From assembly GCF_024679245.1 (NCBI RefSeq), contig NC_090188.1, positions 34,004,124 to 34,068,123 on the forward strand: a DNA stretch of 64,000 nucleotides. Direction: 5' to 3'. Numbering within the stretch: the first letter of the stretch is position 1; every line of letters begins with the position of its first letter. Positions 13,401 to 23,284 of the stretch are shown here, piece by piece. Made by a program: the position numbers and the translations under genes. Under the pieces are notes generated by a model, which was given only the letters and a program-made list of their open reading frames with translations, was not told the DNA's origin and searched no databases. Source of the stretch: Pseudorasbora parva. Taxonomy: Eukaryota; Chordata; Actinopteri; Cypriniformes; Gobionidae.

Positions 13401-15242
13401 TTTTTCTCAATTGCACATTCATTTATATCCTGACATGTTATACCATTTCCTGAAAAGCCTTGTTTGCAGGTACATGAGAAGGAGCCTGGTAAATTCAAGC
13501 AAGTGGCATTCTCGTGACAACGTTTCTGATCTTCACATTCGTTAATATCAGAGCATTCTAAATCCTCCCTGATCCGACTGAAGCCTGTTTGACACTGGCA
13601 TGCAAATGACCCTTCCATGTTTGAGCACTGTTCATTGGTGCCACATGCCTTTTCAGGTTGCTGACATTCATCTATGTCTTGGCAGGTGGTACGATTGACT
13701 AGCTGAAAGCCCACAGGGCAAATGCAAGAGAAAGAGCCTTTACTGTTGACACATGTTGATATATTTCTGCAGCCGCCGTTATCCACAAGGCACTCATTCA
13801 CATCTGTGCACTGCAACACACCATCCCCTGTATATCCTACCATACAGCTGCAATTGTATGTCCCCGGTACATTAATACATTGTGCATTAACATGGCACCG
13901 CTTTCCTATGGCACATTCATCGATATCGTTGCATATTAATCCATCACCTTCGAAACCAGATAGACATGAGCAGATGAATGACCCAGGTAAGTTATCACAA
14001 GAGGAGTAAGGACTGCAATATTTTATGGCACATTCATCCACATCCAGACACTGGTTTTGAATAAAGTTGTAGCCTTTACCACAGTCACAGAAGAATGAAC
14101 CTGGTGTATTGACACAAGCAGCATTGCCTGGGCAAATGACACTACCAGCACATTCGTTAATGTCAGTACAACTTATACCCGTGCCTAGGAAGCCAGAGCG
14201 GCATGAACATTGGTAGCTTCCAAGCAAATTGGTACATATTGCGTTGGGGTCACAGTTGTTCTTTCTCTCACACTCATTAATGTCCACGCATGCCAAGCCA
14301 TTTCCTACAAATCCTTCAGGACATGTACAACGATACGAGCCTTGCAAGTTTGTACAATTAGCAAAAGAGCTGCAGATGTTGATTTCACATTCATTGATGT
14401 CCTCACATGTCTGTCCATTGCTTTGGTAGCCACTGTTGCAGAGGCAAGTGAAGGATCCTGGCAGGTTCCTGCAACCTCTGTACCCAAAGAAAGCAGAGCA
14501 CACACCAGGAGACTCTGAACACTCATCAATATCTAGGCAGAGATAATTTCCATTGCCTTTGTAGCCAGTATTGCATGTGCATGCGTAGGATCCTGGGTTG
14601 TTGGTGCAAGTGGCATTCCAGTGGCAGATTCCTGGTCTTGTGCACTCATTATCATCAGTGCACTGAAATCCATTTCCACTGAAACCAGACCTACAACTGC
14701 AGTCTCTTCCTCCATCTCTGTTGGTGCAAAGGGCATTGGCATGGCAGCCACCATTATTAGTTTGACACTCATTGATATCTTGGCATTGGACACCATCCCC
14801 AGAATAGCCATTCTGACATGTACAGATGTAGCTGCCCAGAGAGTTTGTGCAGACTGCTTTTATATGGCAGCTGTGTAGACCATTAGAACACTCATCAATG
14901 TCCTGGCACTGCACTCCATTGCCCCTGTACCCCATTTGGCATATGCAGACAAACTTCTCCTCACGTGTTTTTAAGCAATCTGCATTGGTGTGGCATATAC
15001 TTCCTGCAGCTGCACAGTCACTGAGATCTGCAGCTGTGTAGACAGAATGATAAGAGAATGGTAAGTCTGGCAATAAGTGACTCTATTCTGTGCTGTGAGT
15101 TGATCAGTCAAGACTCGGATATTGACGGTTACTCACCTGCAGTTGTGTACCTGAGCATAGTACACAGGCACAAAATGTACAGCAGCAGATTCCTGCAAGA
15201 GAAGGTCAACAAATATGAAGACGCAAAAAATGACCTTAACAT
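4001..15242 (-). CDS. MUC4-like EGF/NIDO/AMOP/VWD protein, partial (3' end missing)
   Basis: Multi-exon gene read right to left. Coding exons inferred from splice sites and phase: 15242-15137, 15027-12949, 12712-12590, 12469-10469, 9943-9810, 9630-9463, 9235-9056, 5976-5376, 4215-4001. All junctions keep frame: the EGF exons are bounded by phase-1 introns and the NIDO exons by phase-0 introns. Domain order is signal peptide, 34 EGF-like modules (mostly the calcium-binding D-I/V-D/N-E-C type), NIDO, AMOP, then the start of VWD. NIDO-AMOP-VWD is the MUC4-type order; here an EGF array precedes it, so an extracellular adhesive or matrix-like protein is inferred. The rest of the VWD and any C-terminal EGF or membrane segment were not found between 4000 and 1 and probably lie beyond the window. 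I do not recognise a specific orthologue. Sushi/nidogen-type proteins are the main alternative, but AMOP plus VWD favours MUC4-like. Confidence 0.85.
4432..4620. repeat. Tol2-like hAT terminal fragment
   Basis: Begins CAGTGGTGTAAAGTAACAAA and continues with TTTTACTT-rich sequence (ACTTTTACTTTTACTTAAAT). This resembles the ends of Tol2-group hAT elements, which start CAGAGGTGTAAAGTA. No matching inverted end was found, so it is a fragment inside the intron between exons 8 and 9. Confidence 0.45.
4762..5000 (-). repeat. L2-type LINE 3' tail fragment
   Basis: Reverse complement similar to the tail of the L2 element at 18290-18427: shares GTTTTCTCCAGA, ACTGTACAG/GGCCG, CCTGTTT.ACACTGTG.AGCTGCTTTGA and a TAAATAAAG.TGA end. 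Lies in an intron. Confidence 0.6.
5376..5976 (-). CDS. Exon 8: end of NIDO plus complete AMOP-like segment
   Basis: A 601-bp exon, entering in phase 0 and leaving in phase 1. It starts [19 protein letters not shown], the NIDO end, including YSDMNWGPG and the glycine-rich block around [13 protein letters not shown]. It then runs into an AMOP-like region with a Q-C-x-V-W-x-x-x-x-P-x-x-W stretch and CPC motif ([24 protein letters not shown]) and ends in a cysteine-containing [13 protein letters not shown] segment. Both domains sit in one exon. The acceptor is catccccag at 5977 and the donor GTAAAG at 5375. An intron of about 3.1 kb separates it from exon 7 and holds a dispersed repeat at 6140-6340. 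Confidence 0.82.
6140..6345. repeat. Dispersed 'TTAGTTCACCCAAAAA' repeat
   Basis: GATTAGTTCACCCAAAAAGT is followed by ACCCTCATGTCATT and a stretch with GGCCTCCATTGGCAGCAATGACAT. The same leading motif occurs at 28134 and 39027. It is widespread in cyprinid DNA; probably a TIR-element fragment in the intron between exons 7 and 8. Confidence 0.5.
6400..9000. other. Intron 7-8, no exon seen
   Basis: Intronic AT-rich sequence. Short ORFs at 7598-7993 and 8056-8385 lack splice-compatible domain content. A GC-richer patch (7480-7870) with a GACGTCAC motif near 7880 may be part of a dispersed repeat. Confidence 0.4.
9056..9235 (-). CDS. Exon 7: NIDO domain, central part
   Basis: This 180-bp, phase 0-0 exon encodes [13 protein letters not shown] through [17 protein letters not shown] to QRINLSE. 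The F-x-P-S-W-x-V-x-I-T-W-D-x-V block is typical of NIDO domains. The acceptor is ctgtccaacag and the donor GTGAGT. Confidence 0.82.
9463..9630 (-). CDS. Exon 6: NIDO domain, N-terminal half
   Basis: This 168-bp exon encodes [17 protein letters not shown] through PAPFPGG to [11 protein letters not shown] and ends LLYQ. The W-D-D-V-D motif is the NIDO hallmark. There are two possible acceptors, 7 bp apart; only the upstream one (ccttttcag, exon start 9630) keeps frame with exon 5. The donor is GTTATC at 9462, which is weak. Confidence 0.8.
9810..9943 (-). CDS. Exon 5: linker to NIDO domain
   Basis: A 134-bp exon encodes [17 protein letters not shown] and onward to KLYDRLF, resembling the segment that leads into NIDO domains. 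The acceptor is ttttctgtaaaa-reversed (tttacag) at 9944 and the donor GTAAGT at 9809. It enters in phase 1 and leaves in phase 0. Confidence 0.75.
10351..10398. repeat. (GA)n microsatellite
   Basis: 48 bp of uninterrupted GA, just downstream of the exon 4 donor in the gene's sense (CT on the coding strand). It could resemble an extra polypyrimidine tract, but it lies far from the next acceptor. Confidence 0.95.
10469..12469 (-). CDS. Exon 4: giant exon with 16 EGF-like modules
   Basis: About 2.0 kb of uninterrupted frame encodes 16 EGF-like modules, from [12 protein letters not shown] to a last module ending AEDTDC followed by a short linker. Many Asn-x-Ser/Thr sites are visible (for example NCSLL, NNTEG, NGTHC), so heavy N-glycosylation is likely. 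Module 4 begins VNETDC and module 13 IDNNEC, so not every module keeps the canonical calcium motif. The acceptor is cttatag at 12470. The donor that keeps frame into the NIDO exon is GTCGGG at 10468, a weak non-consensus site. A (GA)n tract follows 70 bp into the intron. Confidence 0.85.
12590..12712 (-). CDS. Exon 3: single calcium-binding EGF module
   Basis: This 123-bp phase 1-1 exon encodes exactly one calcium-binding EGF module beginning DVDECESG and ending KNCSG. The acceptor is tcacag at 12718-12713 and the donor GTAAGT at 12589-12584. It is the only exon of the gene with the classical one-module layout, and it sits between the two giant exons. Confidence 0.85.
12764..12805 (-). repeat. 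SINE tail fragment in intron
   Basis: GGCAGACGCTTTTATCCCAA matches the tail of the tRNA-derived SINE. Lies between exons 2 and 3. Confidence 0.5.
12949..15027 (-). CDS. Exon 2: giant exon with 17 EGF-like modules
   Basis: A single open exon of 2079 bp encodes 17 consecutive EGF-like modules. The first ([16 protein letters not shown]) lacks the calcium motif; most others start D-I/V-D/N-E-C and carry the six-cysteine pattern with C-x-N-x-x-G-S/G-Y/F-x-C-x-C and a G-Y/F-x-G-D/N-G turn. Module 5 has extra residues and an extra Cys, module 4 has DDNEC, and module 16 begins LPSREC, so it probably binds calcium poorly or not at all. The acceptor (acacagctgcag) is at 15028 and the donor GTATGT at 12948, both phase 1. 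Vertebrate EGF arrays normally have one module per exon, so this layout is unusual. No stop or frameshift interrupts it. Confidence 0.88.
15137..15242 (-). CDS. Exon 1: start codon and signal peptide
   Basis: The ATG at 15242 opens a frame of 35 codons ending in a phase-1 donor (GTGAGT at 15136-15131). It encodes a hydrophobic stretch of about 13 residues ([13 protein letters not shown]) followed by a polar segment ending TTA, before the mature DLSDC at the start of exon 2. This looks like a secretory signal peptide with a longer than usual basic/aromatic n-region. A good acceptor-like sequence (cttctcttgcag) sits inside the proposed exon near 15192, so the true first coding exon may lie upstream, with this one starting at 15191. 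Frame and signal-like composition are seen; the exact start is inferred. Confidence 0.5.
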
Positions 15243-16028
15243 AATATTATGACATTAGTGCTGGAGAATCAGAGAAAGTCAGTGAACACAGCAAATGAGT
15301 TTCAGCAATGGAGCGACTCAAATCACTGCTAAGTTAATTATTCTGTGAGCTTTTGTGGGCTTTCAATGACCATATGTGTCATTGTTTTGCTTGCATTTTG
15401 ATCCAAACCTTTTCCTCAGAATACACAAAAGCCACATTTTGTGTATTTCAATTGATTGACTAAACTAGTACATCAGCTCAAAAGATGCACACAAAATGAA
15501 ACTCATAAACATTATTTTGTAAAAAAAAAAATATATATATGCATTTTTTTTTTATCCTTGATTATGTTTCACAGCTTCTTGGTGTGAGTAATTAAGTGAA
15601 TTTCTACCGGTTACCTATATGTGTGTATATCTTTATATCTATATAGTTACATCTATCAAGTCAAACCAGTTTACCCATAACAAAACAGAATTGAGATTAC
15701 TTTGTCCTAAACCTCATTTCATGAGACCAAAAAGGGATGAACATGCTCAAAGGACATAATTATTCCAAATCCAAAGAACGTTATTAGACTCAAAAAAACA
15801 AAACACAAACAAAGTCATCCTACTGCTTTAGAAGCAGCAATTTATTACACTATTTTGTCATCTCTGGTATTGTTAACAATTGTCAACATCTCTGCTTTTG
15901 CTTTAAATACATTTTAGATTATATTATTTCTGACAATAGCATAGTTCCCTAAATATGAGTTAATTAATTGGCTTGAGTATGTTTGGAAGGTTCTATATTA
16001 AATAATGGCTGGTATAATTTCTTTCTCA
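15243..16028. other. 5' flank of the EGF/NIDO gene
   Basis: AT-rich sequence with short homopolymers and a TATATA patch near 15525-15540 and 15625-15645. No coding potential seen. It may hold the gene's promoter and non-coding first exon, but no element is convincing. Confidence 0.4.
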
Positions 16029-16061
16029 AGTTTGGTAACAGAAGTCAACATGAATAGTGCC

Positions 16062-16840
16062 TTTAATATAGTGCCGGAATGCATAGCTGATATAAAAAAT
16101 TGGATGAATAGTAATTTCCTGCAACTTAATTCAGATAAAACGGAATGTTTAATTATTGGACAGAAAAGCTCCACAAGTAGTAACCGAGAATACTGTCTAA
16201 CACTTGATGACTGCTCTGTCAAGCCCTCGTCGTCAGTAAGGAACCTGGGTGTGCTCTTTGATCTTATCTTTCATTTGAAACCCACGTTTCTAGCATCTGT
16301 AAAAACCACATTCTATCATCTTAAAAATATATCTAAATCAAGGCACATGCTTTCAATGCAAAATGCTGAACAGTTAGTACATACATTCATGAGCTCAAGG
16401 CTAGATTATTCTAATGTGGTTGCCCTGCTCGCTTAATAAACAAACTCCAGCTAGTCCAAAATGCGGCAGCTCGAGTTCTTACTAGAACCAGGAAATAATA
16501 TCATATTAGTCCAGTTCTGTCAACACTGCACTTGCTCCCTATTAAACATTGCATACATTTTAAAATCTTGCTTATTACTTACAAAGCACTAAATGGTTTA
16601 GCTCCCCAGTACTTAAGCAAGCTCTTAACACATTATACTCCATCACGTCTATTGCGGTCTCAAAATTCTGGCCAGTTGATAATACCTAGAATATCTAAAT
16701 CAACTGCAGGCGGTCGATCCTTTTCCTATTTAGCACCTAATCTCTGGAACAGTCTTCCTAGCATTGTTCAGGAAGCAGACACACTCTGTCAAATTAAATC
16801 TAGACTAAAAACACATCTCTTTACTATGGCATACACATAG
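16062..16840 (+). pseudogene. L2 reverse transcriptase C-terminal part, broken
   Basis: Frame 1 (to 16436) has ADIKNWMNSNFLQLNSDKTE, SVRNLGVLFD and MSSRLDYSNV, typical of the region after the RT palm in L2/CR1 LINEs. The frame is lost near 16437. A second piece (16532-16840) reads LPIKHCIHFKILLITYKALN, YLSKLL, PRISKSTAGGRSFSYLAPNL and SRLKTHLF, the conserved C-terminus. No endonuclease or RT active site remains. Inactive. Confidence 0.85.
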
Positions 16841-16898
16841 AACATTTTTAACTTTCATTATTCAAATCAATTGACTGATTGTTAGGCTGCATTAACTA

Positions 16899-17598
16899 GG
16901 GCTGCATTTACACTGCAGGTCTTGATGCACAATTCCGATATGGTGACTATATCCGATTTTTTTGACGAACCGCTTACATCATCTTTTCAAAAGCGACCCG
17001 TATGCGATATTTGCATTTACACTGTACACTGGGAAAACAGCCCAAGACGTTCTTAACCGGTGAAAGGAAGTAAAACAGCGCGATATGCAATGGACGCAGA
17101 CAAAATGATTGCACAATGTTTTGCTGTCTGCACTGTTCCACGCATCTTCAAAGTCGGCAAAACATTTCTCTCTTAAGGCGGAGAAAAAGAGGAGAGCTCT
17201 TGACGGGGTTGCCAGGTTTTCACAACAAAACCCGTCCAATTGCAACTCAAAACTGTGTTAAAGTAGCCAAATAACACATGAAAACCGCAGACTTGGCAAC
17301 ACTGGATCGCAGTTTGTGTCCACCTGAGTTGACGTCATTCGTCCTTTTTTCAATGACTTCCGACTCGCATTTACTGGGGGATATCCGATTTGACCGCTTA
17401 CATGGCAGACGGTAATGCAAGCATTCGAATCATATCGTATTTATTACCACATATGAGTGAGGCCTGAATCCAATCTGCGGATATCGGAATTCATGCGTTT
17501 TTTTACTGCTTACACGTTCACATGTCATATCCGATCTGTGCCACATGAGAGGAAAAAATCGGAATTGGGTCACTTGAACCATGCAGTCTAAATGGGGC
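16899..17598. mobile_element. Non-autonomous TIR transposon nested in the L2
   Basis: Imperfect terminal inverted repeats: GGGCTGCATTTACACTGCAG at the left and, inverted, GGCCCCATTTAGACTGCATG at the right, continuing to a shared AATTCCG. A 3-bp CTA lies at both borders (16896-16898 and 17599-17601). The L2 3' UTR resumes directly after it (AGTCAGCCGGAACTGGGAAC). 700 bp without a coding ORF; the interior repeats ATATCCGAT-like motifs. The 3-bp duplication suggests PIF/Harbinger type, but this is not certain. Confidence 0.6.
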
Positions 17599-18479
17599 CT
17601 AAGTCAGCCGGAACTGGGAACACTTCCCATAACACCTGATGTACTCGTTACATCATAAAAAGTGTGGCATCTATGCAAATGTTAGTCTCTCTGTTTATCC
17701 CGAGGTTTATCCCGGATCCGGGCCGTGTCCGGATCGGATGGTGGACCTGCGCCTGGACATGACCATCGCATCCTGGAGTGTCTGCTGAGTCCGTGTCAAT
17801 TGGTGTCTCCTCACTGGCACGTCATGCTCAAAAAACCTGTCTCCGGTGCAATAATTCCGATCTTTCATGTATTCATATTCTTGTGTAATCGACGCACCAT
17901 CCTAAATAAACCCGTCTCTTTCGTGATACCCTGAAATTATGAATATCCCGATTTAATATGATTTCTGACCTGTAAGGTTGCCAATACTAATAATCATACT
18001 CAAATCATCATAATCAATGTGTTAATAGGCCAGAGGAGAACTGGCACCCCGACTGAGCCTAGTTTCTCCCAAGGTTTATTTTTCTCCATCATGCCCTGAG
18101 GGAGTTTTGGTTCCTTGCCACTGCCGCCTTTGGCTTGGCTTGCTCAGTTGGGGACACTAAAATTATGATCAAAGTTATTCAACTAGTTATACAAATACCA
18201 TTTATGAATTAGGTTTTAATTATTTCTATAAACTATAATACAGATCTGCCAACATTGTCGCTATATGATAAATTAAGATGAGCTGATGGCATCGCTGTTT
18301 TCTCCAGAGAGACTGTACGGCCGGGTTTGGTTTTGTTGCAATGTTATCCTGTTTGACACTGTGGAGCTGCTTTGACACAATCGTGATTGTAAAAGCGCTA
18401 TATAAATAAAGATGATTGATTGATTGCATAGGAATAATGATGATGATCCTTTATCTGTGACTATATTACATGACAAATA

Positions 18480-20915
18480 TTTTACCTCCCTGTGGGTCAT
18501 ATTTAGCCATTGTCTGTCTGATGGAATCAATAGAAATCTGTGCTGTGTGTCAGAATCAAATTACATCAAGACTCTAGCATACTGAGAATTTACTGGAAAG
18601 GACATCCTTATCAACAACACATTAATGCTGAACATCATAACCCATTTACCACTAAAGATCGGAATCGTTTCGCCTAAAATTACCCATTTAAACCATTTTG
18701 AGACAATTGTTATGTAAAAGTATTTTCCAAAATCTACCTAGACTGTCCATATCAAGTTATCAAATTGAATTTGATCAGCATTCAGAACATTCACAATGAG
18801 AAATAGTTTATGTGTAACAGAGTGTGAATATTGAACTCATGACAGTGTGATTAGAGTAAACTGTTTGCTCAGTAACTTATTTGTCTGAAAAAAATAATAA
18901 TAATAATATCATGACTGATAACTTATAAATCGTCTTAGACATATCTAGCGCTTTGTACTTAGTACAGAAACAAGCTACAAACTCCCAATGTTACTGTTAA
19001 GGAAAATAACAAGACATTTAAACTGAGAAAAAAGTTATACATTTAAATTAGTACTTACCGCATAGCTGACACAGATGGCTGGTTGTCCTATAAGGCTAAC
19101 ATTAGGAAGGTCCCCTTCAGGCTTCGGAAGGTGTGTGACTTCCCTTCTCTATGGACTCTTCTGCCCAAGTTACAACACTTTGTTCTTCCTGGTACAAACA
19201 ATAATGACCCATCTCAGCATCAGAGACATCCTAAACCAGTATAATAGGGAACACCCATATATTGGTATGATTATGTTTCTCTCTCCTAGTAAGTGTACTA
19301 CTCCCATTGGGCTTTAGTTTGCCTTTGGCTGTAAAATAAAGGCTGAGACAATAAGGAACACCATTCATTGTTAGTATTTTGTGTTGAGAGTACCTTTACC
19401 TCATGCACAAATACTAGATTATTATTACCAGGGATGGACTAGGACTAAAAACAGCCCTGGATTCATATAGCTTCACAGCCCATCACAACCCCTTCATGAG
19501 TACTGCACAAATACTGTTATACAAAAATGAGAATCATAGACTGCAAATATATTTATATGGCCCTATGTTGGGTGCTTAGCTGAAATATAATTTGATTTGT
19601 TTTACTTTTGTTCCATTTCTCATTGCCTAGCAATTTAACTCTTTCCCAGCAAGCAATGCTTTTTCTTTAATGATTTTTTAGTTGCCAGCCAACTAGAGAA
19701 TTTTTTTTATTATCATTTTGACAAACCTTTCATGGCCCATATAATATTTTGTTATATGAATATCCAAACATACATTACATCAAACGAAGGAAGTCAAAGT
19801 TTATTTTAAAAACAGGTTTTAAAAAATATAGTGTTTTTGTAGGCCTACACACATAAAACAAAAAACAGCAATGATACAAACGGTCAACAACACAAAAGAA
19901 AACAGTAAAAGACAATAAAACAATAAAAAAGCAAATCTTACTTAGCGTCAAATATCAGATTATGTTTGAGCCTGTCTAGATGGGAAAACTATTCCAGAGC
20001 TTCTTTGCCACCACTGCAAATGCTTAGTCACCCCGGCTTTTCAGATTTACCCAAAGATTGATTCTCAATCGAAAAAAACTACATTGAACTACCAAGTTAA
20101 TCAAGGCTTTCCTGGGGATGGAACCAAGTAAAGTTTTTTTTTTTTTTTTTTTTTTTTTTTACATAGGGCAAGTGGAATCAGCTCACCAAGGCCTTAATCT
20201 CATTTCATATCATAAGTGCCTCCTAACATAAACAGCATAACTTCTGTTTTTGTTTTTTATTAAAGCTAAGGAAATGTGGTGCAACTTAATTTACTCAAGA
20301 CCGTGCAATAGAGGAGTTAAAGTGCAAGTATCTTTTCGTTTCAAAGGCAGATTGAATAACAATGAAAATAAATACCACATTTCCTAAGAATATGTCCTAA
20401 GGGCAGCATACAGGGAGAACAAAATAGACCCCAAAATGGAGCCCTGGGAAAGCCAAAATGTACAATGACTTTCTCATCGTCCAACTGACAAGGAACTACC
20501 ATTACTCGAGAGAGAGTGATATGGCACTTTGGTCAGTTAAAACAGAAGGAGAAATATCAGAGTCATATGAGGAAGAAAGAAGATTACTATTAACCAGTAA
20601 AAGTGTAATCTATAAAAGGAACCCAATGTAAAAAAAAAAAAAAAATGTATGTTCATCACACCACAAATATCAACTAAATCAAGAAACTGTAGTAAAATTG
20701 TAGTATGCTGAAAAGAGCATTCCAAAGATACCAGGATAGTTTACTATTTCTGGTCAGAATTCGAAGTGCAGATTGATGCACACTCTAACGGCAGATATTA
20801 CCCAACCCATTGCGAGTTAGACAAGGATTCTATTAGAACTACAAACGCAGAAAAAAAGTGTTAAAAAACTACAAACATGATGGATGTACGAGTCTGACGG
20901 TTAAAGGGTTGGTCA
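18480..20915. other. Unassigned AT-rich intergenic DNA
   Basis: No gene seen. Contains a poly(T) tract at 20132-20160 and an A tract at 20630-20644. The ORF at 19075-19317 has no recognisable domain and no splice context. Confidence 0.5.
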
Positions 20916-21346
20916 GCTGATGGCTGAGAAAGGCTTCAGATAGGCCTCCATTGGCCTGTACTGCACAATAATTTTACAATGTGATAGTTAGTTATTGTGT
21001 GCACAAAAATCTAAATAACGATTTTATCCACCAAGTTATTGACGTGAACTCGACGCATCCGCAAGAATATGACGCAGATCCGCCGTTCGAATACATGACC
21101 CGGAAGCAAGGATGAGTGCCACTATCGTGTGAGTTCACGTCCGAGACCTACATGGAAGACAATAACTTGGTGGATAAAGTCAATATTTTGCACAAAAACT
21201 ATTCTCAAAGCTTCGTAAAATTATTGTAAAGCCACTGTAGTGAGATAGACTTTGTAACGACGTCTTTAGTGCCTTTATGGGTCTTGTGAGTGGGAATGTA
21301 CTGAATGCCAATGGAGGCCTATCTGAAGCCTTTCTCAGCCGTCAGC
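20916..21346. mobile_element. Long foldback element
   Basis: Arms of 40 bp (20916-20955 and 21307-21346) are inverted copies with one mismatch, containing CTGAGAAAGGCTTCAGATAG. A second inverted pair lies further in (TTATCCACCAAGTTATTG near 21023, inverted near 21160). The whole 431 bp can fold into one hairpin; probably a MITE of unknown superfamily. Confidence 0.65.
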
Positions 21347-21584
21347 TTTCAACAAAAATGGGATAGGCACGTGCACATTCGCCCTATCTAGTTGACGTTT
21401 TTTTTTCCTAGCGCTCAAATCGCTGTTGCACGCGCACCATCTGCGCGGTGATAACAAAGAAACTGCAAAGTTTTAAAATCTATTGTGTCTCTTGAAAATA
21501 CACCTCTTGTTAAAAGTATCGGGGTCCAGCCTGGCCACCTCTTGATATGAATGAATGAAACTTGTTTTATGTGTGTGGGAGATA

Positions 21585-21620
21585 GAACACACACACAGAC
21601 ACACACACGCATACACACGT
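21585..21620. repeat. CA-rich microsatellite
   Basis: Imperfect (CA)n with interruptions. Confidence 0.7.
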
Positions 21621-21826
21621 TTTGTTTTTTGCCATGTTGGTACTGTTTGGAGCAGGTCTTAATTATTTTGCTACTGGACTTTTTTTGTACAAGTTGAGTT
21701 GTAAATTAACTTAAAGTTTGTCCTGCAAAAGTGCCCAAGTCTAAATTGAGCATAAATGCAAACACACAGTTGTGTATGCATATCATACACATGCAGATAA
21801 ACAAATACGCACACACACTCTCGGCG

Positions 21827-22049
21827 CCAGGGGCCTATTGCACAATGCTAGGATAAGGGATTAAGCCGGGATATCTTGGTGATCCTGGCTCAATTTATCC
21901 GCTAATATACAGTTATTTTTCTTGGTATGAGTTTGCCTTCAGGATATGTTTACATGACAGCTGTGTACTAAATTTAGCATAAAAATGACAAGATCACCAA
22001 GATATCCCGGCTTAATCCCTTATCCTAGTTTTGTGCAATAGGCCCCTGG
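21827..22049. mobile_element. MITE with about 57-bp inverted repeats
   Basis: A 223-bp element bounded by CCAGGGGCCTATTGCACAAT and its near-perfect inverse. The arms continue through GGATAAGGGATTAAGCCGGG and ATATCTTGGTGATC. No ORF. GGGGCCTATTGCAC termini resemble those of PIF/Harbinger-type MITEs, but the expected 3-bp TWA duplication is not seen. Confidence 0.75.
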
Positions 22050-23004
22050 GTTTGTTGATATTATGGATCACATGTTTTTGTTGCCGAATTGATTTCAGAC
22101 AGTTTTTGAATAACTAAAAAAAAATGTGTGTCTATATGCTTGACTTTTATTGATCACTGAAATAGCATTGAATGAAGTGGGTTCAATATAAAATTAAATA
22201 AATAAAAAGTAGCTTAGATGTACTAAACTACTTTTTTCAAGTTGCTGTAGCTTAGCTTGCTACATTTCCCAGGGGGGTGGCTTCAGTGTAGAAGTAGCTT
22301 GCCCAACACTGGCAAACACATGAGGAGAGTCTCTGCATTAAAGGCACAAACATGGAAAATCAATGTGCGGCTACATTTCTCTCCGATAAGAAATTAAACT
22401 GAATGTGGAGGATTTGAACTGTGACGATGATTGACATGGCAGTTTAAACGGTGATGGATGCATGTAAGTAAGCGGCAGAGTCCGTTAAAGATGATGTAGT
22501 AGTATGTGCCAAAGCTTGCTTACTTTTCTGCTACACACTCAAAAGTATGTACTTTTTCTGCACAAAAAGAGTACATACTTTTAGGGCGTATAAGTAGGCA
22601 AATTGGGACGCAGCTTTGGTCTAGACGAGAAAATCTGTGTAATTTAAAAATACTATATTAATGTGACACAAAATGTATAGTTTCAAGTTCTTTTCAGGTG
22701 ACAAAGTAGTTGTTTAAAGCTCAAATCTGTGGTTTGTTTATAAAGAGAGCGCCTTTTTTTAAATTTGATCTGGTGTTTTCTGAGTTGTAGGATCCAGTCT
22801 ATCAGCGGTCACTTAGCGCTCATTAACCCAGGGGGGGTTAATACCAACCTTTCCTCGGCTATAGTCCTTCTTACGTTTGCCGCTGACTCTGATGTTTCTG
22901 TACTGGTTAATATTCATCAATAAATATTAAGATGTTATTCATTTTGTGTAGCTCTGCTGTAGATCTTTGGTCTCATGAATATAATTTATTCCCTGGCAGA
23001 TCAT

Positions 23005-23091
23005 AGTTTGGTAACAGAAGTCAACATGAATGGTGCCCTGAATAGGAATAATTATGATAATCCTTTATCTCTGACTATATTACATGACAAG
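23005..23091 (+). repeat. Uninterrupted relative of the L2 insertion site
   Basis: 23005-23037 matches 16029-16061 (AGTTTGGTAACAGAAGTCAA and onward) and 23042-23091 matches 18428-18476 (ATAGGAATAATNATGATNATCC and onward). Only CTGA lies between, where the other copy holds about 2.4 kb of L2. This is a duplicated or dispersed sequence in its L2-free state. Confidence 0.6.
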
Positions 23092-23284
23092 TTTAACCAT
23101 TGTAGATAGCAATAACTTTGTTTGACTAAATTGTTCACTTTATTTCTTGTATAGCTTCTTATACCTTTTACTTTTATTTATGTAAACAGAAAGAGGCAGT
23201 TTTTTATATTTTGTTTTGTTATATACATGCAGTGAAGATACTGCATTACCTGCACTACATTTGTTTGGCTATATGTATATATCT

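Larger units (their letters stand above)
16062..18427 (+). mobile_element. 5'-truncated L2-type LINE
   Basis: Carries the C-terminal part of a CR1/L2-group reverse transcriptase (about 16070-16830). After it comes a 3' UTR with CTAGTTTCTCCCAAGGTTTA and TTGGTTCCTTGCCACTGCCG, and a tail of GCGCTATATAAATAAAG plus a (TGAT)n-type repeat ending near 18427. The copy is interrupted at 16899-17598 by a DNA transposon. Flanking sequence that occurs uninterrupted at 23005-23091 fixes both insertion boundaries. Confidence 0.82.

Noticed and set aside
14210..14878. Plus-strand and alternate-frame ORFs across the EGF exons
   Set aside because: Antisense or off-frame shadows of cysteine-rich coding sequence.
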